Below, one piece after another: positions 35,983-44,410 of a DNA stretch of 64,000 nucleotides. The stretch lies in the NCBI GenBank assembly GCA_963667005.1, contig OY762937.1:2790001-2854000 (forward strand). The letters are read 5' to 3'. A program made the position numbers and the translations under genes. Origin of the DNA: G963662605 sp963667005. Its GTDB lineage: Bacteria; Bacteroidota; Ignavibacteria; Ignavibacteriales; Ignavibacteriaceae. The notes beneath the pieces were generated by a model, which saw only the letters and a list, made by a program, of their open reading frames with translations, was not told the DNA's origin and did not search any database. Position 1 is the first letter of the stretch. Each line of letters opens with the position of its first letter.

Positions 35983-37554
35983 ATGAAAAAATCATCTATT
36001 GTCTTGCTCATCATCATCGGTATGTCATTTCTTATTACTTTGCCGTTTCTCAAAAGAGAAAGTACGACCTCAGATACCTTGGTCGCATTAAAGGCAAAAT
36101 ATGCGAAAAAACATCAGCCCTCTGTTGACCACAGTAAATTTGCAATCCTTCAAAAAAAATTCAGCGCTCCCCATGAGATAACAGAGGCTTGTTTATCTTG
36201 TCATACTGAACGAGGTAAAGAGGTAATGCAATCTTCTCACTGGAATTGGGAGCGTGAAGAGTATGTAAAAGGCCGTGGTATTGTATACATTGGCAAAAAG
36301 AACGCTATTAATAATTTCTGTATCGGCGTTGAAGGCAACGAACAAAGTTGCGCGAAGTGCCACATCGGTTATGGTGTGACAAATAAAGCTCAAGGATATA
36401 CAGACATGAATAATATTGATTGTCTTATTTGCCACGATAATACTGGCACCTATAAAAAAGCCGCCGAAAAATCCGGACTTCCGGATGCCAGTCTGGATTT
36501 AAACAAAATTGCTCAACACCCCGGAAGGCCTCAGAGGACTAATTGTGGTACGTGCCATTTCTTCGGCGGAGGCGGTAATAATGTTAAACATGGTGATTTG
36601 GAAGAGACTATGTTTGATCCGACCAGAGAAATTGATGTACACATGGCGTCATCTTCATCTGATCTTCAATGCGCCGATTGCCACATTACAGTCAATCATA
36701 AAATGGCTGGTAAGATGTATTCCTTGTCATCAATGAACAGGAATCGCTCAACCTGCGAACAATGCCATACCGATAAACCACACAAAGACAATATCATCAA
36801 TGGCCATATCGCCAAAGTAGCCTGCCAGACCTGCCATATACCTCTTTATGCAAAAGGTAACGCAACAAAAATGGAATGGGATTGGTCTACCGCGGGAAGA
36901 CTTAAAAATGGGGAGCCATACGAGGAAGATGATAAAGATGGGAATCATACATATATGTCCATCAAGGGTTCATTTAAATGGGCAAAGAATGTAAAACCTG
37001 ATTATATCTGGTTCAACGGAACTGCAAATCACTATTTACTTGGCGACAAAATTAAAGATACCTCTGCTGTACTCGAGATAAACACACTTAATGGCAGTTA
37101 TTCAGACCCGGATTCTAAGATTTATCCTGTGAAAATTCACAAAGCGAAACAAATATTTGACCCGGTCAACATGATATTGATTCAGCCGAAACTATTTGCA
37201 GAGAAAAAAGGCGAAGGTGCATTCTGGAAAGACTTTGACTGGAACTTGGCTGCTAAAAAGGGAATGGAAGAAGTAGGACTGCCATATAGTGGAAAGTATT
37301 CGTTCATTAATACAAGAATGTACTGGCCGGTAAATCATATGGTTGCCCCTAAAGAAGAAAGCGTATCCTGTAATGAGTGCCATACCAGAGAAAATGGTCG
37401 TCTTGCCCAATTAACCGGATTTTATCTCCCTGGCCGGGATTACAGTGGCCTACTTGATTTCTTCGGCAAGCTTCTGCTTATCCTGACTCTGCTTGGCGTA
37501 ATTACTCACGGTACAGTCCGTTATGTTTCACACAGAAAATTGAAAAGAGATTAA
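35983..37554 (+). CDS. Membrane-anchored octaheme c-type cytochrome (tetrathionate reductase family)
   Basis: A 523-residue protein with an N-terminal signal/anchor helix and a C-terminal membrane helix (about 490-512). Eight CXXCH sites lie near residues 69, 123, 147, 187, 229, 257, 281 and 463. The number, order and length match the octaheme tetrathionate reductase-type cytochromes, which reduce tetrathionate, nitrite or hydroxylamine in vitro. The two membrane anchors and the cytochrome b gene 7 bases downstream indicate electron exchange with the quinone pool. The physiological substrate is likely a sulfur or nitrogen oxyanion, but this is not shown. Confidence 0.85.
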   Translation: MKKSSIVLLIIIGMSFLITLPFLKRESTTSDTLVALKAKYAKKHQPSVDHSKFAILQKKFSAPHEITEACLSCHTERGKEVMQSSHWNWEREEYVKGRGIVYIGKKNAINNFCIGVEGNEQSCAKCHIGYGVTNKAQGYTDMNNIDCLICHDNTGTYKKAAEKSGLPDASLDLNKIAQHPGRPQRTNCGTCHFFGGGGNNVKHGDLEETMFDPTREIDVHMASSSSDLQCADCHITVNHKMAGKMYSLSSMNRNRSTCEQCHTDKPHKDNIINGHIAKVACQTCHIPLYAKGNATKMEWDWSTAGRLKNGEPYEEDDKDGNHTYMSIKGSFKWAKNVKPDYIWFNGTANHYLLGDKIKDTSAVLEINTLNGSYSDPDSKIYPVKIHKAKQIFDPVNMILIQPKLFAEKKGEGAFWKDFDWNLAAKKGMEEVGLPYSGKYSFINTRMYWPVNHMVAPKEESVSCNECHTRENGRLAQLTGFYLPGRDYSGLLDFFGKLLLILTLLGVITHGTVRYVSHRKLKRD

Positions 37555-37561
37555 ATTATAT

Positions 37562-38176
37562 ATGAAAAAAGCATTAGTATATAAAGGTTTTGAAAGATTC
37601 TGGCACTGGATGCAGGCCGCGTTGATTTTCTTTCTGGCATTTACCGGATTCGAGATTCATGGCTCAATAGAATTTTTCGGTTTTGCAAACGCTGTTCATT
37701 ATCATAATATCGCTGCAAAATTGTTCATTATTCTCATTGTATTTGCCATTTTCTGGCATTTTACAACCGGAGAGTGGCGTCAGTATTTACCAACGAGTAA
37801 AAACCTGCGTGCTCAGATAGATTATTATCTATTCGGTATTTTTAGAAATGCACCGCACCCGACAAAGAAAACTGTTTTAACCAAGCTTAATCCTTTGCAG
37901 AAATTAACATACCTTGGTCTAAAACTATTAGTAATTCCGGTAATGGTTACCTCGGGTTTGTTATACATGTTCTATAATTACCCGCAGATGCACTTTAAAG
38001 GCGCTGCATTAACGGTAATCGCATATCTGCATACCGCCGGAGCATTTTTACTTGTAGCCTTTATTATAGCTCATTTGTACTTAATTACTACAGGTTCTAC
38101 AATCACTTCAAATCTTAAAGCAATGATCACGGGATATGAAGAGTTGGAAGACCACGAAAAAGAAGAAATTAAATAA
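37562..38176 (+). CDS. Cytochrome b561-type membrane subunit
   Basis: A 204-residue protein with four or five membrane helices. Likely heme-b His residues occur in FERFWHWMQ near 15, NAVHYHNIAAK near 47, IFWHFTTGEW near 68, AYLHTAGAF near 159 and AHLYLITTG near 173. This layout is that of the quinol-linked cytochrome b of hydrogenases, formate dehydrogenases and thiosulfate reductases. It directly follows the octaheme cytochrome gene, so it most likely links that enzyme to menaquinol. A cytoplasmic acidic tail follows the last helix. Confidence 0.85.
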   Translation: MKKALVYKGFERFWHWMQAALIFFLAFTGFEIHGSIEFFGFANAVHYHNIAAKLFIILIVFAIFWHFTTGEWRQYLPTSKNLRAQIDYYLFGIFRNAPHPTKKTVLTKLNPLQKLTYLGLKLLVIPVMVTSGLLYMFYNYPQMHFKGAALTVIAYLHTAGAFLLVAFIIAHLYLITTGSTITSNLKAMITGYEELEDHEKEEIK

Positions 38177-38191
38177 TTACAGAATACTATT

Positions 38192-38707
38192 ATGAATGAA
38201 TCAAAATACATGAACCCGTACCTGGCCGGATTTTTATTAGGCCTGGTTTTGCTTATGACGGTATATATTACAGGACGCGGTCTAGGAGCGAGCGGAGCAG
38301 TTAAAAGCGTTGTTGTTTCAGCGACCGGACAAGTCGCTGCCTCACATGTTAATAATACTCATTTCTATCAGGAGTATTACGTCGAACATCCGGGAAATCC
38401 GTTAAAATCCTGGCTGGTATTTGAAGTACTTGGCGTAATTATAGGCGCTTTTATTAGCGGACTTATTTCGGATCGTTTGAAATTTACATTGGAAAAAGGT
38501 CCGCATGCCACCACAAAAACAAGAGTAATTTTCTCTTTGCTCGGTGGGGCTTTATTCGGTTTGGGCGCCCAGTTCGGAAGAGGCTGTACCAGTGGTACGG
38601 CACTAACCGGTATGGCTGTATTGTCAACCGGAGGTTTCCTTACGATGATCGCTATTTTCGGTACGGCTTATATGATAGCCTATTTTTTCAGAAAAGTATG
38701 GTTGTAA
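38192..38707 (+). CDS. YeeE/YedE family transporter, half
   Basis: A 171-residue membrane protein with about four helices and the conserved GRGCTSG motif (near 129), the Cys of which is used in the YeeE family to pass thiosulfate along the channel. The protein is half the length of full YeeE proteins; the next gene encodes the other half. The gene lies 15 bases after the cytochrome b gene and 26 before the next YeeE half. Thiosulfate or another sulfur species is the probable substrate. Confidence 0.84.
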   Translation: MNESKYMNPYLAGFLLGLVLLMTVYITGRGLGASGAVKSVVVSATGQVAASHVNNTHFYQEYYVEHPGNPLKSWLVFEVLGVIIGAFISGLISDRLKFTLEKGPHATTKTRVIFSLLGGALFGLGAQFGRGCTSGTALTGMAVLSTGGFLTMIAIFGTAYMIAYFFRKVWL

Positions 38708-38733
38708 TCAACAATTAAATCGGAAAGTTTTTT

Positions 38734-39924
38734 ATGGGCCCATTAGTCCCTGATGTTCTTGGAAATGAATTAAACTATATAGTTGCTTTATTAATCGGCA
38801 TAGCTTTCGGTTTCGTTCTGGAGCAAGCTGGTTTTTCATCGTCAAAAAAATTAGTCGGCGTTTTTTACGGATACGATTTCGTCGTACTGAGGGTATTTTT
38901 TACAGCAGCCGTGACTGCCATGTTAGGTATTATTATCTTGAGCCACTACGGATTACTTGATACTGAAATCATCGCCATTAACCCCACGTTTATGTGGTCG
39001 GCAATAATCGGCGGTGCAATCATGGGTTTCGGTTTTATTCTTGGCGGGTATTGTCCCGGAACGAGTGTTTGTGCTGCAGCAGTAGGGAAAATAGATGCCA
39101 TGCTGTTCGTGTTTGGTTCACTCTTCGGCGTTCTGTTTTTTGCTGAAGGATATTCTTGGTTTGAATGGATATACAAAGGCTGGAACTATGGCGAGATTAG
39201 AATCTTTGACACCTTGGGAATGTCTCAGGGAGTGTTCGCTATTATCCTGACAGTCGTTGCTGTTGGTGCTTTTTGGGCAACTACCATGATTGAGACTAAA
39301 GTAAATAAAGGCGTTCGTAACGATAAAACACCAATACCGTATTACGCGGGATTTTCGATTCTTGCTGTGATAATGGCTCTCTTAACGATCTTTATGCCGA
39401 GCCAAAAACAATCGTTACTTGAAAAGGTAAATAACGCTTCATTTATTAGCGCTCATAAGATACAAAAAGTCGATGCCGATGAAGCAGCTTTCAGAATTAT
39501 GGATCAGGATCCGAAATTAGTCTTGATCGATGTCCGTGATGAGAAATCATTTGCTAAGTATGCTTTACCGCATGCGGTGAATATTCAAACGAAAAATTTG
39601 TTTGGGAAAGAATGGGCAGATTTGCTAGGTAATAAAAACACAATGAAAGTGTTTTATTCATACAGAGAAGAAGAAGCATCCAAGGCTGCAGCGATTGCAT
39701 CAGAAATGGGATACACAAATATTGCTGTTCTTGATGGAGGTTTGGAAGGTTTTATCAATACGATAATAAATTTCAAGAAACCGGATCACACAACATCCAG
39801 ACAGGAAATGGATACGGACCGTTTTAGAGAAAAAGCTAGTCTGGTTATGCCTGATCTGATTGTTAAGGCAAAATCAACTGTCAAGACCGCTAAAGTCGTT
39901 AAGAAAATCAAAGGCGGCTGTTAG
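38734..39924 (+). CDS. YeeE/YedE transporter half fused to a rhodanese-like domain
   Basis: A 396-residue fusion. The N-terminal 230 residues have membrane helices and GYCPGTS near 108, the family Cys motif that complements GRGCTSG of the preceding protein. The C-terminal domain (about 245-350) is rhodanese-like: DVRDEKSFAKYALPHAVNI and VLDGGLEGF are clear. The catalytic-loop Cys is missing: the CxxGxRS loop reads FYSYREEEA, with Ser in place of Cys. The protein ends in a basic tail with Gly-Gly-Cys. The domain may bind sulfur carriers without transferring sulfur itself, or use the tail Cys; both are inference. Confidence 0.85.
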   Translation: MGPLVPDVLGNELNYIVALLIGIAFGFVLEQAGFSSSKKLVGVFYGYDFVVLRVFFTAAVTAMLGIIILSHYGLLDTEIIAINPTFMWSAIIGGAIMGFGFILGGYCPGTSVCAAAVGKIDAMLFVFGSLFGVLFFAEGYSWFEWIYKGWNYGEIRIFDTLGMSQGVFAIILTVVAVGAFWATTMIETKVNKGVRNDKTPIPYYAGFSILAVIMALLTIFMPSQKQSLLEKVNNASFISAHKIQKVDADEAAFRIMDQDPKLVLIDVRDEKSFAKYALPHAVNIQTKNLFGKEWADLLGNKNTMKVFYSYREEEASKAAAIASEMGYTNIAVLDGGLEGFINTIINFKKPDHTTSRQEMDTDRFREKASLVMPDLIVKAKSTVKTAKVVKKIKGGC

Positions 39925-39933
39925 AGACCCACT

Positions 39934-40593
39934 ATGAAGATTAAGGCAATAATTTTTGGCGCAACAGGTATGGTAGGAGAAGGTGTTCTGCATCAGTCTA
40001 TCCAAAGCCCGAATGTGGAACACATTCTTCTTATAAGTCGGAAACCCTCCGGATGTCAAGACAAGAAGGTGAAGGAAATCCTACTTAATGATTTCTATAA
40101 TTTTTCTGAGAATGATGAATATCTGAAAGGGTATAACGCCTGCTATTTTTGCTTAGGGGTATCGTCATTAGTCGTTAGCAAGGATGACTACGTCAAAATC
40201 ACTTATGACCTGACACTTTCGGCCGCAAAAGCACTTGCGTCCTTAAATCCGGATATGACGTTTTGTTACGTTTCGGGTTCAGGTACCGATAGTACTGAGA
40301 CGGGGAAAGTCCGTTGGGCGCGAGTCAAAGGAAAAACTGAGAATGATTTGCTGAAACTCCCATTCAGGCAGGCATTTATGTTCCGGCCCGGATACATTCG
40401 TCCAATTCCCGGATTATTAAAAGCATACCGGGCTTCAAAATTCATGAGCCCGCTATATCCGATGCTGAAAAAGATTTTCCCACACTATGTCTGCACGCTA
40501 TCGGAATTGGGAAACGCGATGATACATGTTACTCTTCAGGGATATTCAAAAAAACATCTCGAAAACGAAGATATATCGCTTATAGGACGTTAA
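39934..40593 (+). CDS. NAD(P)-binding Rossmann-fold protein (atypical SDR)
   Basis: A 219-residue protein with the dinucleotide motif GATGMVGEG at the N-terminus and a middle SGSGTDS near 108, in the place of the SDR catalytic Ser. The length fits the small NmrA/HTATIP2-like group rather than true epimerases. It follows the YeeE-rhodanese gene by 9 bases and could belong to the same operon, but there is no evidence for a sulfur role. It ends 1 base before the convergent EamA gene. Confidence 0.7.
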   Translation: MKIKAIIFGATGMVGEGVLHQSIQSPNVEHILLISRKPSGCQDKKVKEILLNDFYNFSENDEYLKGYNACYFCLGVSSLVVSKDDYVKITYDLTLSAAKALASLNPDMTFCYVSGSGTDSTETGKVRWARVKGKTENDLLKLPFRQAFMFRPGYIRPIPGLLKAYRASKFMSPLYPMLKKIFPHYVCTLSELGNAMIHVTLQGYSKKHLENEDISLIGR

Positions 40594-40594
40594 T

Positions 40595-41473
40595 TTAGTC
40601 TTCCATGATAAGAATCGCCCCGGCGACCATTATTGCCGTAGCGATAGCCTTTTGCAGCAAACTGGACTCTTTGAATAACTTTCCGCCAAAAATCGCTGCC
40701 ATAAACACAGATGTTCGCTTAACTGCCAATACCGCAGCTACCGGACCGTTTTTTACAGCAAGAATTTGACTGTACCGGTATCCGATGGTTAATATTGCAA
40801 CGACAGCAATCCAGAACCAAATGGACGGCTCTTTGATAATGGTAAATTTGCGTGTCCTGAATCTATTAAATCCATAGATAACTGAAATCACTACCAGATA
40901 AAAAAGCTGTTGAAATGCCATAAAGGCTACCGGCGGTAATTTGTACTTTCCAAGCAATAGCTTATCAAGTATTGAGGTTAGAGTAAATAGCAGTAATGCA
41001 GCGCCAATGTAGTAGTAATACTTTGATCTTTTAAATACCAGAAATGGTTCGTGTATTTTTTGATTCGGGCGGACTTCAAGCAAATACGTGCCGGCAATTA
41101 ACAAGGCAATACCACCAATCTGAAGCCCTGTCAATGTATCGCCAATAAATAGAAATCCGAAAACCGCGACTAACGCAGGTGTAAAAACCATCAGTGGTAA
41201 TGCGCCGCTTATTTCAAGATTTTTCAAGGCATACATAACGCATATAAAAGACAGTGCCCCCAGCACTGACTTTATAAATAATACAACAAGATTGAAAGAC
41301 TGCAATGCTCCGTAGTTGATTCCGAAGAAAAAGGGAAGTGAGAATAAAACATTAAAGACTGACGCCCAAAAAACAAAATCCATGGCATCTGTCTTGAATA
41401 GTACTTTTTTCTCCGAGATCGTCGAGGCAGCTGAAAGTACTGCCGATAAAAGGGCAAAATAAAACCAGTTCAT
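40595..41473 (-). CDS. EamA/DMT family membrane transporter
   Basis: A 292-residue protein with ten predicted membrane helices in two repeats, as in the drug/metabolite transporter superfamily EamA. The second-repeat ending AIMVAGAILIMED is typical. It lies 2 bases after the TonB receptor gene on the same strand, so it is probably the last gene of a unit with the receptor and the TM1266-type protein. It might move the receptor's cargo across the inner membrane, but EamA proteins are diverse and this is inference. Confidence 0.8.
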   Translation of the reverse strand: MNWFYFALLSAVLSAASTISEKKVLFKTDAMDFVFWASVFNVLFSLPFFFGINYGALQSFNLVVLFIKSVLGALSFICVMYALKNLEISGALPLMVFTPALVAVFGFLFIGDTLTGLQIGGIALLIAGTYLLEVRPNQKIHEPFLVFKRSKYYYYIGAALLLFTLTSILDKLLLGKYKLPPVAFMAFQQLFYLVVISVIYGFNRFRTRKFTIIKEPSIWFWIAVVAILTIGYRYSQILAVKNGPVAAVLAVKRTSVFMAAIFGGKLFKESSLLQKAIATAIMVAGAILIMED

Positions 41474-41475
41474 TC

Positions 41476-43791
41476 TTACCAGCTTAACTCTAATTTTAAA
41501 AATGCATTTATACCGGGTTCGCTTTTGATGAGTCCACGATCAGTAGATAAATGATCTCTATAATTCTTGTTAAAGATATTTTCGACTCCGGATGCTATTT
41601 TTAGAGCAACTCCGTGCAGTGGGAATTTCTCAGTCGATAAATACAAATTGTACACAGTATATCCTGGGGTTCTTATTTCGCCTGCGCCTGTATTGGCCTG
41701 AGTTGAATAGGTAAATGCTGAGATATCAATTACTCCAATTCCGCTGAAATAATACTTCACTCCATATTTTGTATTAAACGGAGGCACCTGCGCAAGATTT
41801 TTATGATTCTGTGTGTCCTCACCCCGCACGTATGAAAACATTTGATAGGCCACAAAATTATCAAAAAGATTTAGCTCATATGAACCATCAAACCCATATA
41901 AGTTTGCTTTACCAACATTTGACTTCTTGTATATCAATGGTTTACTGCCAGTGTTAGTTAACGAGTCTGTTACTAGGTCAGTAAAATAATTCGAAAAAAT
42001 ATTCGCTGTTGCTGAAATCACTTTATCTCGCAATCTAATTCCTAAATCAAAGAAATTACCTACTTCGGGTTTCAAGTCGGGATTACCTAAATAAATTGAC
42101 CCTCCGTTATTAATATACTGATACCTTTCTTCCATAACCGGAGATCGGAACGCATGTGATATATTTAGCGTTGCATCAATACTGTTTGTGAGCGAATATA
42201 TAGAACCAAAATTAGCGCTCCATGATTGATCCTTGTGTGAACTGGCAACAAAGGATGAAAGTGGATCTTTTGCCGGTTGATCATTTCGAACACCGTTTAT
42301 TATCATATACATTGGATTAGGTGCGTCTTCGTTGGAAACGTGTATCGCATCGAATCTTCCACCGAAAACTAATTTTAATTTATTATCAAAAAGATTTAAG
42401 TTTTCTTGAGCAAAAAATCCAAGACTATTGTATTTTGAATTTGGGACAGGAAATTCGCCTTTTATTATAGTCTTTGTGATTATCTTATACCGTATTGTAG
42501 TAGTTTTATGACCGGCGTATGTTCGTTGCCAATTTTCAATCCCAGCTGTTAAATTGCTGTTTTCTCCAGTTACCCAATTACTGAGAAGCTGAATTCCATA
42601 TGCATTGTGATCAGCACCAGGAGCAAGAGTCGTTGTGTCGGTTGCTTTAACTTCAACATTACGGGTAATCTTCTGGTGGAAATATTTTAAGGATACATTT
42701 GATAAAGATGGCAGTAAGTTATTGATTTTATACTCTGCGCTATACATTAAACGATCCGATCTTGTGTAACGAGCTCGTGCTGTATCATTTTGAGGAAATG
42801 ATTTGCCGCCGGGAATTCCAATATCCGGTGCGTGCACTGCTTGAAAATCGAGCAGCAACTGATGGTCGTCCATCGGCTTGAATCCAAAAGCTGAACTTAA
42901 ACTCTGGTCATGGAAATAGCTGTTTTGCAGTGTTCCTGCCGGAGTTATGACATTCTCAGCATTCCTGATCGTACCTGCGAGTTTTGCAAACCATGTAGAC
43001 GAAGTAGCATTGAGAGTGACGTTATTGGCATATTCACGGTTGGCTGAGGCGAATCCGCTAGTTACTGAACCTTTGAAACGGAAATCTTCAGTGTATCCCG
43101 GTTTTTTAGAAGAAATACTCACAACACCACCTGTTGCACCGGTACCATACAGTGTAGAAATGCCACCTTTAATAACTTCTGCATGGTCTATGTCCATAAT
43201 ATCAACCAGCGATAAGCTGGCAGCGTGATTTGATGTAGTCTCAATGCGATTGCCATCAATGAGAGTTACTACGTTTTGACGGCTCAGACCTCTGATATTA
43301 ATATCTGTTCCCCACATACCATCACGCGCAACTGTAATGCCGGGAACATTTCTTAAAGCATCACTGATTCCATTTGCAGTTGAATTAAAAATCTGCTCTT
43401 TGTTGCTCACCTCAATCGGCAACGGGGTTTCTTTAAGAAATTGATCGTTCTTAGTAGAAGATACCGTTACTTCGCCAAAGGAAATAACAGAGGATTTCAA
43501 TTCAAAATTTACAATTGAGTTCTTGTCGGTTGGATGAATTTGTGTTCTTTGAGTAATGTAGCCGATTTTCTCGACAATTACTGTAAGATCTTTTGATTTT
43601 GAAACCTGAAAGCTGTAACTGCCGCTTTCATTTGTTTGGCTATATACGCCGGTTTCCTTTAAATATACCACAACATCTTTCAATGCCGCTTTGGATTCTG
43701 AGTCCGTGACAACACCTGAAATGTGATAAGTCTGAGCAGAAATTTGGATTGCGCACAATAGTGCGATGGAAAATATACCTAACCTTTTCAT
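41476..43791 (-). CDS. TonB-dependent receptor, siderophore/metal type
   Basis: About 771 residues from ATG 43791, which has GGG 8 bases upstream (GTG 43800 is less likely). A signal peptide (about 1-19) is followed by a carboxypeptidase-like domain (about 22-110), plug domain (about 120-225) with LRNVPGITVARDG and GGISTLYGTGATGGVV, and a barrel ending in a Leu-Ser-Trp strand. The short plug and barrel length are of the ferri-siderophore, heme or copper receptor type. It is co-transcribed with a TM1266-type regulator upstream and an EamA permease downstream. I cannot assign the ligand. Confidence 0.88.
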   Translation of the reverse strand: MKRLGIFSIALLCAIQISAQTYHISGVVTDSESKAALKDVVVYLKETGVYSQTNESGSYSFQVSKSKDLTVIVEKIGYITQRTQIHPTDKNSIVNFELKSSVISFGEVTVSSTKNDQFLKETPLPIEVSNKEQIFNSTANGISDALRNVPGITVARDGMWGTDINIRGLSRQNVVTLIDGNRIETTSNHAASLSLVDIMDIDHAEVIKGGISTLYGTGATGGVVSISSKKPGYTEDFRFKGSVTSGFASANREYANNVTLNATSSTWFAKLAGTIRNAENVITPAGTLQNSYFHDQSLSSAFGFKPMDDHQLLLDFQAVHAPDIGIPGGKSFPQNDTARARYTRSDRLMYSAEYKINNLLPSLSNVSLKYFHQKITRNVEVKATDTTTLAPGADHNAYGIQLLSNWVTGENSNLTAGIENWQRTYAGHKTTTIRYKIITKTIIKGEFPVPNSKYNSLGFFAQENLNLFDNKLKLVFGGRFDAIHVSNEDAPNPMYMIINGVRNDQPAKDPLSSFVASSHKDQSWSANFGSIYSLTNSIDATLNISHAFRSPVMEERYQYINNGGSIYLGNPDLKPEVGNFFDLGIRLRDKVISATANIFSNYFTDLVTDSLTNTGSKPLIYKKSNVGKANLYGFDGSYELNLFDNFVAYQMFSYVRGEDTQNHKNLAQVPPFNTKYGVKYYFSGIGVIDISAFTYSTQANTGAGEIRTPGYTVYNLYLSTEKFPLHGVALKIASGVENIFNKNYRDHLSTDRGLIKSEPGINAFLKLELSW

Positions 43792-43801
43792 AAAAAACAC
43801 C

Positions 43802-44050
43802 CTATAAGTTTACTGTAGTTGTGCTGACTTTGACGTATTTGATTTGTCCCAATTTTCCGCTCAAAGCACCTAATGCGTCATTTGTCATCTTTACAATAAT
43901 AAAAATGATAGCGTGATTCTGCTCTTTGATTGGATAACCGGTTCGCAATAAAATGTGATCTGCATACTGGTGGAGAATTTCACCGACCTTATTATAGACA
44001 GTATCACGATCTTGAATACTGATCGTAATGGTATGATAACGTTCTTCCAT
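43802..44050 (-). CDS. TM1266-type small regulator (NikR C-terminal/ACT-like fold)
   Basis: An 82-residue protein from ATG 44050; GGAG at 44058-44061 lies inside a longer frame starting at 44065 and is 7 bases before ATG 44050, which decides the start. The pattern of ITISIQDRDTVYNKVGEIL, RTGYPIKEQ and ALGALSGKLGQIKYVKV follows the TM1266 family, annotated as putative regulator of iron-only hydrogenases, with an NikR C-terminal-like fold but no DNA-binding domain. It lies one base upstream of the TonB receptor gene region and no hydrogenase gene is present in the window. Confidence 0.78.
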   Translation of the reverse strand: MEERYHTITISIQDRDTVYNKVGEILHQYADHILLRTGYPIKEQNHAIIFIIVKMTNDALGALSGKLGQIKYVKVSTTTVNL

Positions 44051-44410
44051 TAGTATGCTCCACATAATGGGATATAGGGATGCAGGGATAGGTATCTGAA
44101 GAAAGATGAGATAACGAATCGAATACAGCCCTTGATGTCAGAATATTCCTTCATCTTAGGATTCCTTTAATTTGTATAATCAAAATTACGAATTATTCGC
44201 GTATTTGAAAATTACTTTATTCAAAGTAAGGATTTATCAAATGTTGCATGCCCGCGGCCGGCTAAACTGTTTTTGTATACAAAATTGCCTATTAGGAATG
44301 ATGTTCGTTGCATTTGTTTGCAATCGAAAACGGTTATGGTTAAATTGATGATGAAATTATAATATTTATATAAATATTGCTTCATTTCTAAGAAAATCTA
44401 AGGCAGTTCA
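44051..44410. other. 360-base divergent promoter region between the TM1266-type gene and purA
   Basis: The region is AT-rich apart from a short GC-rich patch (44250-44262). It holds three inverted repeats: a 14-bp perfect palindrome TTTTGTATACAAAA (44271-44284), a 7-bp repeat TTACTTT/AAAGTAA with four-base spacer (44212-44218 and 44223-44229) and TTGCA/TGCAA (44308-44312 and 44319-44323). These are candidate operators for the divergent units. I see no riboswitch, tRNA or terminator. Confidence 0.45.

Noticed and set aside
44250..44262. GC-rich patch in the purA upstream region as possible transfer mark or riboswitch core
   Set aside because: Only 13 bases long; no conserved riboswitch boxes (B12, TPP, SAM) around it.
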